Part shown: positions 10,830 through 22,744 of the stretch, piece by piece
How positions within the stretch are numbered: position 1 is the stretch's first letter
Layout of the letters: each line of letters starts with the position of its first letter
Assembly: GCA_933228675.1 (NCBI GenBank)
Contig: OW121744.1
Location: 100,200,813 to 100,264,812, forward strand
DNA: 64,000 bases
Reading direction: 5' to 3'
DNA from: Stomorhina lunata
Taxonomy: Eukaryota > Arthropoda > Insecta > Diptera > Rhiniidae
The notes under the pieces: generated by a model
What the model saw: the letters and a program-made list of their open reading frames with translations, nothing else
Database searches by the model: none
Told to the model about the DNA's origin: nothing
Position numbers and translations under genes: made by a program

Positions 10830-11495
10830 ATATGTTTATAAGTTTTGTTCTTTCGGACTAGAGCTACAACATTCCTTTAAAGAGTGAATCAAAATTATGA
10901 AAGGTTTGCAAGATATGAGTCTGAGAAAATTATCATTTTTTTTTTTTTTTTGCAAAAATGACACCGAGGCCCCAAATCTTTGAGGCCCTCAATACAAGAC
11001 ATGCATTTTTTGTCTTGATATTTTATCAGTTAATGGTGTCTTTATATGGTCATATTTTTCTAGTTGCAAGTGTTGAAGTGAAGAAAAACAAATAAAATTT
11101 AAAATTGTTCACGAAATTTATCACTCATACCTAAGCGCTACCTAAACGGGGCTAAGAATCATTCATTGGATATTCTTATGTTGTAGGAAGTTGTTTAATG
11201 AAATCTTGGGTACATTTTTGTCCCAGAATATTTTCTTGAATTTTAAACGGTTAGCTTCCTATGGACCTGAACAGGGGAAAAAAGTAAAAAAAATATTTTA
11301 CAATTTTTTGCCATTTTGTTAAGTTTTTGATTTTATATTTTAGCAAGCTTTGTTCTTTATTACACGAGCTATAATATTGTCTTAAAGAATGAATCAAAAT
11401 TCCGAACGGTTTGCAAGATATGAACCTGAGAATATGATCACTTGTTTGGTAAATAACACCGAGCCACCAAATCTTTGGGGGCTCCTAAAAAATAG
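10830..11495. repeat. Two diverged direct copies about 500 bp apart
   Basis: The stretches 10,840-10,990 and 11,340-11,490 share a common order: GTTCTTT, a CTTAAAGA-type block, GAATCAAAATT, GGTTTGCAAGATATGA, then ACACCGAG(G)CC and CCAAATCTTTG. They are old duplicates without coding frames. The DNA between and around them (10,735-11,650) is AT-rich and otherwise unremarkable. Confidence 0.6.
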
Positions 11496-11660
11496 GATAA
11501 GGCTTTAAGGCTAAGAAAAGGTTATTAAATTTTTAGCAAATATCGCCAGGCGATAAATTGGAAAATCTGGCAGGACTGAAACTTTTGTTATGTACATAAC
11601 TTGTAGAGAGTCTACGTCGAAAGCACAATATTTATTTTGAGTTGAATGCAAACGTTCTAT

Positions 11661-12614
11661 CAGGGCTGCCAGATACTTTTTGGTCACCATCCCCAAATTT
11701 TGAAATTTTTAGCCCCAAAAATCCCCAATTCATGAAAAAGCTTTTTTGCTTACTGTTTTTTATTCAAATAAATGAAGAGATCTATTTATTAACATAAAAA
11801 ATAGTTTTGTATGCTTGCAATAAATATAATACATATTTAAATAATAAAATATTAGAAATCTAGTATTTCATAAATTTCATAATCATGAAATTCTTGACAA
11901 CTAGATGAGCTAAAAACTATACATTAGTTAACTTCCATGCCAGTCAGGTTTGGCTCATAAAGTCTTTAGTTTGTATAAGAAAAAGTTGACGAAATTTATT
12001 GTGATAATAAATCTAAACGTACTTCCAAGTTTACGAAAATTTTGAAAATTTGTATGAAATTTAAGTAAAATGAACTGATGATATAGTCTTGAAATCTTGA
12101 AATTTTTACAAACTTTTGGCCAAAATTGAATTAAGTTTGACGGCATTTTTTCGAATGTTGTGAAAGGGAGTTAATTCCATTAAGATTCGTAGACACCAAT
12201 TGGAAGTATTCTCGTCCATTATTAACTACACTGAATTTTGGTTTAGATATTGGGTTTACATTTTTGCATGTCAAAGTATTTGTTTCTTAAAAATATTTAG
12301 TTTTCAGGCAAACGTAATACAATCTCATTTAGTTATTTTTTCAAATAATTTAAACAATTAGTTTGGTAGTTTTTCTTCGAATTCTGACACATAATCGGAT
12401 GCAACATGAAACGAATCCTCATCATTTTTTTTATAAAATATTTTCCTTTATTGATAAAATATGAAGTTTTAAACTAACAAGTTAAAATTTCCCCAAAAAA
12501 TCCCCAACAAATTTGAGTGAGACCCCAACAAAATCCCCAAACCAAATTTGTTCGCCTTTTTGAAGATTGAATATCCCCAACTTTGGGGCCAAAACCCCAA
12601 ATCTGGCAGCCCTG
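11661..12614. mobile_element. Non-autonomous hAT-type element, 954 bp, with 8-bp TSD
   Basis: The ends are exact 13-bp inverted repeats, CAGGGCTGCCAGA at 11661..11673 and its complement at 12602..12614. Identical 8-bp direct repeats CGTTCTAT flank them at 11653..11660 and 12615..12622. An 8-bp target duplication with CAGGG-type ends is characteristic of hAT transposons. There is no transposase. Both subterminal regions are rich in CCCCAAA/TTTGGGG motifs, which could be transposase-binding repeats. The clean ends suggest a fairly recent insertion. Confidence 0.87.
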
Positions 12615-12640
12615 CGTTCTATATATTTTTTGCAAGTAAT

Positions 12641-13907
12641 GGGTGTTTTTTTTAGAGGTATAGAACTTCGAATTGAAATAAAACACAAGAAAATCGTTTT
12701 AATGTCCATCAATTTGGCTTTATTGGAAGGATAATTTTATGCCATTAATGTTTAAATATGATTTCGGGCATGTAGCCGCCGCGGCTGGCTCGTATAAAGC
12801 CAATTCTACAGGTCCAATTTTCAACTACTTTTTCGAGCATATGGGGCCGTATGTTGGCAATAACGCCACGAATGTTGGCTTCCAAGTCCCCTAACGTTTC
12901 TGGTTTGTTGGCGTAGACGAGCGACTTCACATATCCCCAAAGAAAATAATTCAGTGGTGTCAAATCGCACGATCTTGGTGGCCAATTGACAGGTCCATTC
13001 CGCGAAATTATGCGCTCATCGAATGTTTCCTTCAATAAATCAATTATGACGTGCGCTGTGTGGCATGTAGCGCCGTCTTGTTGGAACCACAACTCATCCA
13101 CATTCATGCCATCCAATTGGGGAACAAAATAGTCGGTTATCATGGCTCTATACCGGTCTCCGGAAGAAGTATGGCCCAATGACTCCACCAGCCCATAGAG
13201 CACACCAAACAGTCAGTTTTTGTGGATGTAATGGCGTCTCAAGGGTCTCATGTGGATTCTCTTCACTCCAAATGCGGCAATTTTGCTTGTTGGCGTAGCC
13301 ATTCAACAAAAAATGAGCCTCATCACTGAACAAAATTTTGCGATGAAAATCAGCATCGAGATCAATCTCATTTTCGGCCCATACACCAAAATCACGACGC
13401 ATTGCATGGTCTCGCGGCTTTAATTCTTGCACAAGCTGGATCTTGTAAGGTCGCAAGCCAAGATCTTTGCGCAAAATCTTCCATAAAGTTGATGGACAAA
13501 GCTCCAATTGCTGTGCACGGTGGCGAATCGATTCATTCGGGTCCTCTTCAACACTTTGCTCTACAGCGGCAATTGTTTCTTCGGTGCGCACTGTTCGACG
13601 TCGCTGCGGATGCGTATTATCACATAGAGTAAACGTAGTGCGAAAACGATCCATGGTTAACCGAATTAATTGCTCTGATGGACGATTATGTCGACCATAA
13701 AATGGACGGAGCTTGCGGTGAACTTCGCGAACTGAACCATTATTTTCGAAATAAATTTGCACGATTTGCAAGCGTTGTTCTTTTGTCAACCTGTTCATGA
13801 TGAAATGGCAAACCAAACTAAATATTAATCACTTGACAGCTGACAAAATGGCCGCCAGTTAAACAGTGATGCCAACTTAAAGTTCTATACCTCAATAAAA
13901 AACACCC
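12641..13907 (-). mobile_element. Mariner-type transposon with 28-bp inverted repeats
   Basis: A 1267-bp element bounded by 28-bp inverted repeats (12641..12668 and 13880..13907) that differ at two positions and start GGGTGTTTTTT. It contains one transposase gene on the minus strand, nearly full length but frameshifted. It lies 26 bp beyond the end of the 954-bp hAT-type element. A TA target duplication is not obvious at the edges. Confidence 0.88.
12745..13816 (-). pseudogene. Mariner-type transposase with one frameshift
   Basis: The N-terminal part (13816 down to about 13,150) reads from MNRLTKEQRLQIVQIYFEN through the helix-turn-helix region, ELCPSTLWKILRKDLGL and FSDEAHFLLNGY to GGVIGPYFF. 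A frameshift at about 13,150-13,200 moves to a second frame that continues from RYRAMITDYF to the end at 12745 (GGYMPEIIFKH). All three acidic residues are present: Asp in FSDEAHF, Asp in QQDGATCH and Asp in RSCDLTPL. By my count 36 residues lie between the second and third. Only the shift and a few lost residues around it break the gene, so it was inactivated more recently than the copy at 1.3-2.2 kb. Confidence 0.9.
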
Positions 13908-15110
13908 GATATTAGCGTTTCTCTCTCTCTCTATTGGTGATGTGCTTTATTTGCACATTCGCTTAAAATGCTCAATGTTTATTCTTAAGGATTTTTTACA
14001 CCAGACGATTTTTTTCATATAACCCGTGAGTTCTAGGAATTATATGAAAAAAGTGTTATCTTTAAGTTTTGATTCAAAACATAGTGTAAAAGCGTCATTT
14101 TAGTGGCTGTGTAAAAGAACTGTGTATTTTTTGACACATTAATCATTTTTAGTGTTTATTTTCCCCTTCACCAATAGGTAGTAGAATATTATAAGTTTGT
14201 CTAACTGTTTGTAATGTTTTTAAATATTCATTAGGGTAATAACAACGTAAGGCGACGTATTACCTAAAAACTCAAAGCTTTGTACAGATCGACAGAAGAA
14301 TATTCTCCAAATAATATTTATAAAGAAGTTCCATTTAAGAACTCATCTAAATCCGTTTAATCTATATGTGACAGCTCATAGAGAAAGGGACCTAAGGGTA
14401 AAAACGGTTTTGTTCTTTATTTTTACCTTATTTTTGTACCCATATTTATTACCCTTAGGTCCATTTCTCTATGCGCTGTCATATATATGACTCCAAAATT
14501 ATATAAATCTAAGAACTTGCGCATAAAATTTAAACATCTATAGCGATAGTTATTAATTAAGGACTTGTTTTAGTCGGTCCACTTGAAACTATCTAAATCG
14601 TTTCTTTTTTTTGTTTTAATTTAGGACCAGTACTCAGAGAATGACCCCTACTTATGGAAGGGTGGATGGATGGAGAATATTGCAATTTTCAGGGAAAATT
14701 TTTGCTGGAAGCATATTCCATATACGAACTGTTCGGCTAAAGAACAAATTTTATCGGTAGTATGTTGTTCCGTCTACTGGCTAATCGACTACGAATGGAT
14801 GAGCTCAAACAGACGTGTATTGCGTAAAAAATTCGAGTTTTGGGAATGATTGCATTAGAGCACATTCCAAAATAGTAACGATATAACATTGTGATATAAC
14901 CCACATTGCGACGGTGCTCTAGTGAGTTAGGAGATATTGAATTTGATTAATGTAAGTACCTGTCATGATGGCCTTACCTTACAGTGATCAAATCACAAGG
15001 TGGATAGTTTAAGTGTTTACCAATGACACTTGTGTGGCATACATGACACTTTGACATTTCAGAGTACCAATTCGGAAACATGTTGTTTGGTCATGATTCT
15101 CCCTTTGGTT
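13908..15110. other. AT-rich spacer with no recognised gene
   Basis: Holds a short (CT)n tract at about 13,919-13,933 and the inverted repeat listed separately at 14,364-14,486. Nothing else is assignable in either strand. Confidence 0.5.
14364..14486. repeat. Imperfect inverted repeat with 38-bp arms
   Basis: Arms 14364..14401 and 14449..14486 pair with a few mismatches (GACAGCTCATAGAGAAAG against GACAGCGCATAGAGAAAT, and CCTAAGGGTAA perfect). They are separated by a 47-nt loop. The whole is about 120 bp, the size of a small fold-back element or a pre-miRNA-like hairpin. No clear target duplication is seen. Confidence 0.7.
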
Positions 15111-15119
15111 AGGAACGGA

Positions 15120-15620
15120 AAACTATCTAAATTCCTGCCGGTCTATGGGTACGGCACCCAACTGCAATGCGACTCCACATTCGAGTGAACGATACTGGCA
15201 ATGTACCGCTTTGGATATTAAACCACAACCCCCGCGATGCTCCACAAAGGGGCCAACAGTCAGGCTGGAGACAATTTCCAGAGGCTTCCTGACTCCCGCG
15301 GTACCAGACAATATTCGATGGGATTCATAGCCCTAAAACGACTACTACCAGTTGAGCTTCAAACAGCCCAGGTAGTGAATTAAGAGAGTTGGATACCCTA
15401 CTTTTACCAAAAAGCACCTTCGCCCTCTCCTGCACTAGGTCGAAAAGCTCCATAATAGACTTTGAAGCACCGGCCCATACTTACGCCATTTTAGAAAACC
15501 GAGACACTTGAATGAGTAGTTAGGATTGGAAGTTTGAAGTAGAAGGCCATTTATAAAAATAAGAGATAGTGTATTAGAAAGAATTGAGCCTTGCGGTACC
15601 CCTTAATTAAGCTTAATGGG
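15120..15620 (-). mobile_element. Non-LTR retrotransposon remnant (reverse transcriptase)
   Basis: On the minus strand 15602 downwards encodes GVPQGSILSNTLSLIFING and then LLLQTSNPNYSF. This is the reverse-transcriptase block containing the GVPQGS motif, and it is followed by decayed sequence instead of the expected FADD. Further along, 15311..15123 has a broken open frame whose position fits the C-terminal end of such an ORF, but that part is not confidently recognisable. The segment is clearly more GC-rich than its surroundings, consistent with insertion. No ends can be defined. Confidence 0.55.
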
Positions 15621-15666
15621 ATCTCGTTTGATGAGATCCCATCTACAACAACTTTTAAAGTGTGAT

Positions 15667-16727
15667 TCCTAAATTTTTTATATTTATAGGAAATTTTTCA
15701 AAAATTTCTTATTTTTATAGAAAATTTTTCAAAAATTTCTTATTTTTATAGGAAATTTTTCAACAATTTCTTATTTTTATAGGAAATTTTTCAAAAATTT
15801 CTTATTTTTATAGGAAATTTTTCAAAAATTTCTTATTTTTATAGAAAATTTTTCAAAAATTTCTTATTTTTATAGGAAATTTTTCAAAAATTTCTTATTT
15901 TTATAGGAAATTTTTCAAAAATTTCTTATTTTTATAGGAAATTTTTCAAAAAATTCTTATTTTTATAGGAAATTTTTCAAAATTTTCTTATTTTTATAGG
16001 AAATTTTTCAAAAAAAGAAAAGGAAGTTTTTGAAAAACTTTCTTATTTTTATAGGAAATTTTTCAAAAATTTCTTATTTTTATAGGAAATTTTTCAAAAA
16101 TTTCATACTTTCATAGGACATTTTTTTAAATTTCTTATTTTTATAGGAGATTTTTCAAAAATTTCCTATTTTTATAGGAAAATTTTCAAAAATTTCTTAT
16201 TTTTATAGGAAATTTTTCAAAAATTTCCTATTTTTATAGGAAATTTTTCAAAAATTTCCTATTTTTATAGGAAATTTTTCAAAAATTTCTTATTTTTATA
16301 GGAAATTTTTCCAAAATTTCTTATTTTTATAGGAAATTTTTCAAAAATTTCTTATTTTTATAGGAAATTTTTCAAAAATTTCTTATTTTTTATAAGAAGT
16401 TTTTCAAAAATTTCTTATTTTTATAGGAAATTTTTCAAAAATTTCTTATTTTTATAGGAAATTTTTTAAAAATTTCTTCATACTTTTATAGGAAATTTTT
16501 TAAAAATTTCTTATTTTTATAGGAAAATTTTCAAAAATTTCTTATTTTTATAGGAAATTTTTTAAAAATTTCTTATTTTTATAGGAAATTTTTCAAAAGT
16601 TTCTTATTTTTATAGGAAATTGTTCAAAAATTTCTTATTTTTATAGGAAATTTTTCAAAAATTTCTGATTTTTATAGGAAATTTTTCAAAAATTTCTTAT
16701 TTTTATAGGAAATTTTTCAAAAATTAT
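15667..16727 (+). repeat. 31-bp satellite, block A (C orientation)
   Basis: About 34 tandem copies of a 31-bp unit containing TATAGGAAATTTTTCAAAAA followed by TTTCTTATTTT. The orientation is defined here as C because the centre of the AAATTTTT/AAAAATTT dyad is C on the + strand. In this block one dyad arm usually ends TTCTTAT instead of TTCCTAT, so the symmetry is imperfect. The block ends abruptly at about 16,727. Confidence 0.95.
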
Positions 16728-17175
16728 GGGAGCTATGGTCATATGTAAACCGATTTCAACGAAATTTGGTAGTGATTTTGGTTTAAATAAGCATTATTTG
16801 TTTAAAATTTCGTGAAAAACTATTGATATTTGTGGCCAATATATCAATACCGGGAAGTGGGACCTATGGGAGGTACCGTAAATAATGGACCGATTCTGAC
16901 GAATTTCAATAGCCATGGTCCCATTATCAAAAAAATGATCTTTGACAAATTTTACCAAATTATCTCTAGAATTGCGACCTATACTTTGATTACATCGTTT
17001 ACATGGGGGGTCCAGCCAGCCAGACGGACGGACTGACATCGCTAAATCGATTCAGAAAGTGATTCTAAGTCTATTGGTATACTAAAAGGTAGGTCTAAGA
17101 TAAATATTTCTTTGCGTTCCATACATTAGCACAAAATTGTTATAACCTTTCCACCTATGGTGGTGAAGGGTATAA
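16728..17175. repeat. Dispersed-repeat-like segment with GACGGACGGAC
   Basis: Contains AACCGATTTCAACGAAATTTGG, CAGCCAGACGGACGGAC, CGCTAAATCGATTCAGAAAG and, at the end, CTATGGTGGTGAAGGGTATAAA. Segments of this type (GACGGAC, then ATCGAxTCxGAAxGTGATxCT, then a GGGTATAA end) are familiar to me as dispersed repeats in higher flies, but I cannot name the element. No long open frame is supported. The rest of the spacer to 17,580 shows nothing clear. Confidence 0.4.
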
Positions 17176-17580
17176 AAATCGGTGTTATACACAACGTCCT
17201 GAAACCTCCAACGATCTTAAAATCAATATCTCATATTATTTCTGTTGGACTTACATAAATCGACCCTACTAACTTCAAAAACATTCGTAACTTAACACTT
17301 ACTATTCCTTTCCTTGACTTAGGAACACCATTCATGAAGGGTATACAAAATTCGACCTAGCCGCATATAGCACTCTTATGTACATGTTAATGTTTATTTT
17401 TCTCTCTCTCGTTCTCTGGACGTGACATTCATACCAATTCCATTATATATTTACCAACGTGTGCACCTATTTATATATTTACTTGTAAAACTGATAAACC
17501 GTCTAACAAAAGTGCACTCTCATTTTTATGGCGAAAATTCTACACTTTACGATTTACATAGAAACTTTGTAAGTTAACGC

Positions 17581-17608
17581 TAAATAAAATCTGAAAATAT
17601 GTTCAGTT
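17581..17608 (+). promoter_or_regulatory. Candidate core promoter of the third P450
   Basis: TAAATAAAAT at 17581..17590 is followed about 22 bp later by TCAGTT (17603..17608), which matches the arthropod initiator consensus at about TATA-to-start spacing. This would give a 5' leader of about 97 nt before the ATG at 17702. The other TATA-like run (17,675-17,698) lies too close to the ATG to serve. This is a prediction only. Confidence 0.35.
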
Positions 17609-17701
17609 GCACTTTTTTACTAGACGCAAGCACTTGATAGACGGCGCGATATCTGTTATCGGTTAAAGAAAATTATATATAAAAATATATATAAATAAAG
17701 T

Positions 17702-19287
17702 ATGTGGCTTTTTACTTTATTAGTCATTTGCATATTCCTTTCCTATGCATGGCTCAAGAACCACTATTCCTATTGGCAAAGACGCAATATACCCTGCGAA
17801 GAGCCCAAGCTTTTGCTGGGCAATATGCAGGGCATAGGTCGTAAATATCATTGGAAAGATATCAACAAACGTATCTATACAAATTTTAAGAATATTACTC
17901 CTGTGGTGGGTTTTTATCCTTTCATCAATAAGGCGGCCTTTGTCTTGGACCTGGACTTGATTAAACATATTTTGATTAAGGATTTTCAACATTTTGCTGA
18001 TAAGAATTTGTTTCATAATGAAAGAGATGATCCCTTGACGGCGAATCTTTTCTTTTTGGATGGCGAACAATGGCGGGTTTTGAGACATAAGCTGACCCCG
18101 GTCTTTACTACAGGCAAAATTAAGTATATGTTTCCCACAGTGGTCAAGGTAGGCGAGAATATACCCCAAGCCTGTGAGAAACTTATAGAGGAGGGAGATG
18201 GTATAATTGAGGCCAAAGACCTATGTGCCCGTTACACGACCGATGTTATATGTACCTGTGCTTTTGGTATAGAATGCAATAGTCTAATGAATCCCCAGGT
18301 GGAATTTCGACAAATGGGACGTTCGGTTTTCGAGAAACCCCGACACAAAGGTTTTGCCTCGGCTTTTATGTTCACGAATCCCAGTCTGGCCAGAAAGCTT
18401 AGAATGAAATCTTTTCGTGATGAGGTTAGCGAGTTCTTTATGAATGCTGTCAAGGATACCGTGGAATATCGTCAGAAAAATAATATAAAACGTAATGATT
18501 TTCTGGATCTAATGATAGCCATGAAGGAGCAACGTGATGATTTGGTAAAATCGGGAAAAGAAGTCGATGACAATGATTTAACGAGTGGCTTGAATATAGT
18601 CCAACTAACGGCCCAGGTAATGATATTCTTTGTGGCTGGTTTTGAATCCTCCTCAACGACTATGTCGAATTGTTTGTACGAATTGGCCCTTAATCAAACG
18701 GTACAGGATAAACTAAGGCAGGAGATCTTAACAGTTTTGGCGGAGAATGACAATGAATTGACCTATGAGAATATTAAGGAAATGAAATATTTGGATATGG
18801 TTTTGGCGGGTAAGTTTTAACAATTTTATCATGTAATTCATACAATATTTAATTCTCTTTTAAAATCTCAGAAACCATGCGCAAGTACGCCATAGTCCCC
18901 CATATGGTGCGTTTTTGCATTAAATACTACCAAGTACCCAACTCCGATATCATAATACAAAAGGGTATACGCATACTCATACCCGTTTCTGCCATACACA
19001 TGGATCCTGATCTCTATCCCGATCCCGAGACCTTCGATCCTGAACGTTTTCTACCCGAACAAGTTCAACAAAGACATCCCTGTGCCTATATGCCTTTTGG
19101 TGATGGACCCCGCAACTGCATAGGCATGCGTTTTGCTAAAATACAAACTAAATTGGGTTTAATAGCTCTCTTGAGAAAATTCAAATTCGACCGCTGCGAT
19201 CTCACGCAGATACCCTTAATTGTGGACAAAAAGAATTTCCTGGTGAGTTCTGAAACGGGTATACACTTAAAGGTGGAGAAACTTTAA
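17702..19287 (+). CDS. CYP6-family cytochrome P450, complete
   Basis: Complete microsomal P450 of 507 residues from exons 17702..18809 and 18872..19287. The 62-bp intron splits Glu370 of the K-helix ExxR (ETMR, 370-373), the same phase-1 site as in its neighbours. It has an N-terminal hydrophobic anchor, YWQRRNIPCEEP hinge region, C-helix WRVLRHK, I-helix AGFESSSTT, a standard FDPERF and haem loop FGDGPRNCIG with ligand Cys452. It resembles the two CYP6A-like genes upstream but is clearly more divergent (for example a longer MKEQRDDLVKSGKEVDDNDL loop before the I-helix). No damage is visible. A frame of 149 codons on the opposite strand is a shadow. AATAAA is at 19404..19409. The gene is flanked by inverted satellite blocks. 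Confidence 0.96.
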
Positions 19288-19694
19288 AAAGGTGACTTAA
19301 TTTTAACGAAATACTTAACGGAGCGTGCTTAAAGCCAACAAGCTTTCAAACTTAAAGTACCAAATGTATCTCAAGTTAATGTATCTTAATTATTTAGTTT
19401 TATAATAAACTATTTTTTAGTATGGATTAGTTTTAAGAAATCATTTTATTCATTAAGAGACTGTTCCTAATTCCATTAATACAATACAATCCGACAGGTT
19501 AACTATTCCATGTGTTCCGATTTCATTAGATTTAATACTTTCCGAAAGGGTTCCCAAATCCATTTATTCCCATTTCTTTTAATTCAGTATAAACCAATTC
19601 GTTTCATAATTCTATTTTTTCCTATTTCATGCGATTCCAGTTCCATTTGTTCCGATTTCATTCAATTCAATAAGATCCAAAAGTCGCTTTCTTT

Positions 19695-21212
19695 AAAAAT
19701 AAGAAATTTTTGAAAATTTTTGAAAAATTTCCTATAAAAATAGGAAATTTTTGAAAAATTTCCTATAAAAATAGGAAATTTTTGAAAAATTTCCTATAAA
19801 AATAGGAAATTTTTGAAAAATTTCCTATAAAAATAGGAAATTTTTGAAAAATTTCCTATAAAAATAGGAAATTTTTGAAAAATTTCCTATAAAAATAGGA
19901 AATTTTTGAAAAATTTCCTATAAAAATAGGAAATTTTTGAAAAATTTCCTATAAAAAAAGGAAATTTTTGAAAAATTTCCTATAAAAATAGGAAATTTTT
20001 GAAAAATTTCCTATAAAAATAGGAAATTTTTGAAAAATTTCCCATAAAAATAGGAAATTTTTGAAAAACTTCGTATAAAAATAGGAAATTTTTGAAAAAT
20101 TTCGTGTAAAAATAGGAAATTTTTGAAAAATTTCGTGTAAAAATAGGAAATTTTTGAAAAATTTCGTGTAAAAATAGGAAATTTTTGAAAAATTTCCTAT
20201 AAAAATAGGAAATTTTTGAAAAATTTCCTATAAAAATAGGAAATTTTTGAAAAATTTCCTGTACAAATAGGAAATTTTTGAAAAATTTCCTATAAAAATA
20301 GGAAAATTTTGAAAAATTTCCTATAAAAATAGGAAATTTTTGAAAAATTTCCTATAAAAATAGGAAATTTTTGAAAAATTTCCTATAAAAATAGGAAATT
20401 TTTGAAAAATTTCCTATAAAAATAGGAAATTTTTGAAAAATTTCCTATAAAAATAGGAAATTTTTGAAAAATTTCCTATAAAAATAGGAAATTTTTAAAA
20501 AATTTCCTATAAAAATAAGAAATTTTTGAAAATTTTCCTATAAAAATAGGAAATTTTTGAAAAATTTTCTATAAAAATAGGAAATTTTTGAAAAATTTTC
20601 TATAAAAATAGGAAATTTTTGAAAAATTTCCTATAAAAATAGGAAATTTTTGAAAAATTTTCTATAAAAATAGGAAATTTTTGAAAAATTTCCCATAAAA
20701 ATAGGAAATTTTTGAAAAATTTCCTATAAAAATAGGAAATTTTTGAAATATTTCCTATAAAAATAGGAAATTTTTGAAAAATTTCCTATAAAAATAGGAA
20801 ATTTTTGAAAAATTTCCTATAAAAATAGGAAATTTTTGAAAAATTTCCTATAATAATAGGAAATTTTTGAAAAATTTCCGATAAAAATAGGAAATTTTTG
20901 AAAAATTTCCATAAAAATAGGAAATTTTTGAAAAATTTCCTATAAAAATAGGAAATTTTTGAAAAATTTCCTATAAAAATAGGAAATTTTCAAAAATTTC
21001 CTATAAAAATGGGAAATTTTTGAAAAATTTCCTATAAAAATAGGAAATTTATGAAAAATTTCCTATAAAAATGTGAAATTTATGAAAAATTTCCTATAAA
21101 AATAGGAAATTTTTGAAAAATTTCCTATAAAAACAAGAAATTTTTGAAAAATTTCCTATAAAAATAGGAAATTTTTGAAAAATTTTCCTACAAAAATAAG
21201 AAACTTTTTCTA
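19695..21212 (-). repeat. 31-bp satellite, block B (G orientation)
   Basis: About 49 copies. On + the unit reads CTATAAAAATAGGAAATTT then TTGAAAAATTTC, the reverse complement of block A's type. Most units have both dyad arms intact (TTCCTAT), with a minority GTGTA variant clustered around 20,090-20,180. Together with block A it forms an inverted pair around the third P450. The 400 bp between the P450 stop and the block contains only the AATAAA signal and low-complexity DNA. Confidence 0.95.
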
Positions 21213-22744
21213 TATATTTTTAAAAGGGTTCATATAACATTTTGTTCATTCATCCGATTTTCCTTGTTTTAAATTTGTTCGATTTCAGTTGAAAGATATA
21301 AACACATTAAAAATAATGAAATAAATTGTTCATATAACAATTTTTGTTATTTTTTATTAAAAAAAGTAGAATATAGACACTCAATTATATATTTAAATAT
21401 TTATGTACAACGACAAATGCTTTTGATCCAATTGTTAAGATATCGAGCAGAAAAAAAATAATAAAAAACTTTTGTAAAAAAAAAACAATGTTGTTTGTTG
21501 TATTCACATTTTCAATTACACCAGTTGACATAAGATATCATTTTTCAAAAAAAAAAAAATTATTTATAAATAATCTCTTCAATTACAGGTAAAATTTAAC
21601 TCGAAAGATACCCATATTTCATACCGAATTCCCCAAAAACAAAAGAAATCAAAAATGCTCCCATTTTACCCAGTTTTGACCCCTAAATGGAAGAATTTGT
21701 AAAAAGTACCAAAAACGTGTACGTTTATTAAAAAAAGGACCGATAAACCGTTGTTACCCCTAATTTGTCCCTTTTTTAGAAAAAAGTACTTAACACATCT
21801 TCTATTATTTTTGTAGCTGCTTCAAAACCCATTTTTATTTAAATAGCTTTTACTTTCAAAGAAATGACTCCACTTATGTTTTCGTTTTTACCCTAGTTTT
21901 CTAACCAAATTGTACCAAAAACGTGTTCCTGATCTGAAAGCAATTTTATTATTGTTTCTATCCCATTTAGTTTATTTTATTTGGTACTTTTTTTAATTAA
22001 GGGGATAATTTAGAATGACTTTGCAGTTTAAAGATGAGTCAGGGTTTCATAATGACTCAGAAGTTTAAGGATGACTAAGAATGACTTTTGTAATCTGGGA
22101 AGTCCTAAGTCTAAAGTCAAACATGACTTCTTAGAAATTTTAATGTGTAACCAGACATCTAGAAATTTTTGATTTCAATTTTTTTTTCTGACCCATTGTG
22201 GAATATTATTTAAATGAGTAACAAAAATGAAAAATATTTCAAAAAGTGTAAGTATATTAAATGCAAGATAACAATGTCTTTGTCTTCGAAAATTGCGTTT
22301 TTATATTTGGTATTAAAAAACGCAAAAAAAGAACACCATCAGCGTCGGTAGACAATTACTTTTCGTACAACCCAATAGCCCAAATTCAGAGAATGATTAT
22401 GGTATTGACTTACTTCAAACAGGTCTTCAAAACCCAGCTTGCGGCGTCCGATACTCTCATAGCTCTCACGGATGAGATACAAATAAAAAAATCGATTGAG
22501 AAAGAGTATCAAAAAGATTAACAATACACACACATTCGAAATGTACTTACATATAAAAGCACCAGTACAAAAGACCGTTAAATTAAATTTTAGAACAAAC
22601 ATTGAAAGCTAAATGTGTCATTCCACAATGTTTTTCAATAAAAGCTTTCGAGATGCATAAAATAAATGAAAGAAAAAATACTCTCTTGTATATTATTTAA
22701 GACTAAAATTACAGTATTCAACGTTTTTTTGGGGAACTTATCCG
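21213..22744. other. Spacer between satellite blocks B and C
   Basis: AT-rich DNA without a recognised gene. Overlapping open frames of 86 codons (22261-22521, +) and 87 codons (22339-22602, -) have no motif I know and are probably chance. TGAGTCA and TGACTCA, both AP-1-like, lie 12 bp apart near 22,035-22,060 within short GATGACT/GAATGACT repeats; their relevance is unknown. Confidence 0.4.

Noticed and set aside
17720..18169. 149-codon frame antisense to the third P450
   Set aside because: Entirely opposite exon 1 of an intact P450 and without a recognisable product.
22030..22065. Paired TGAGTCA/TGACTCA sites as a P450 enhancer
   Set aside because: They lie in short GATGACT-type repeats between two satellites and several kb from the nearest P450 promoter; no support beyond the 7-mers.
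22261..22602. Overlapping 86- and 87-codon frames between satellite blocks
   Set aside because: They oppose each other, have no family motif and no splice context; left as spacer.
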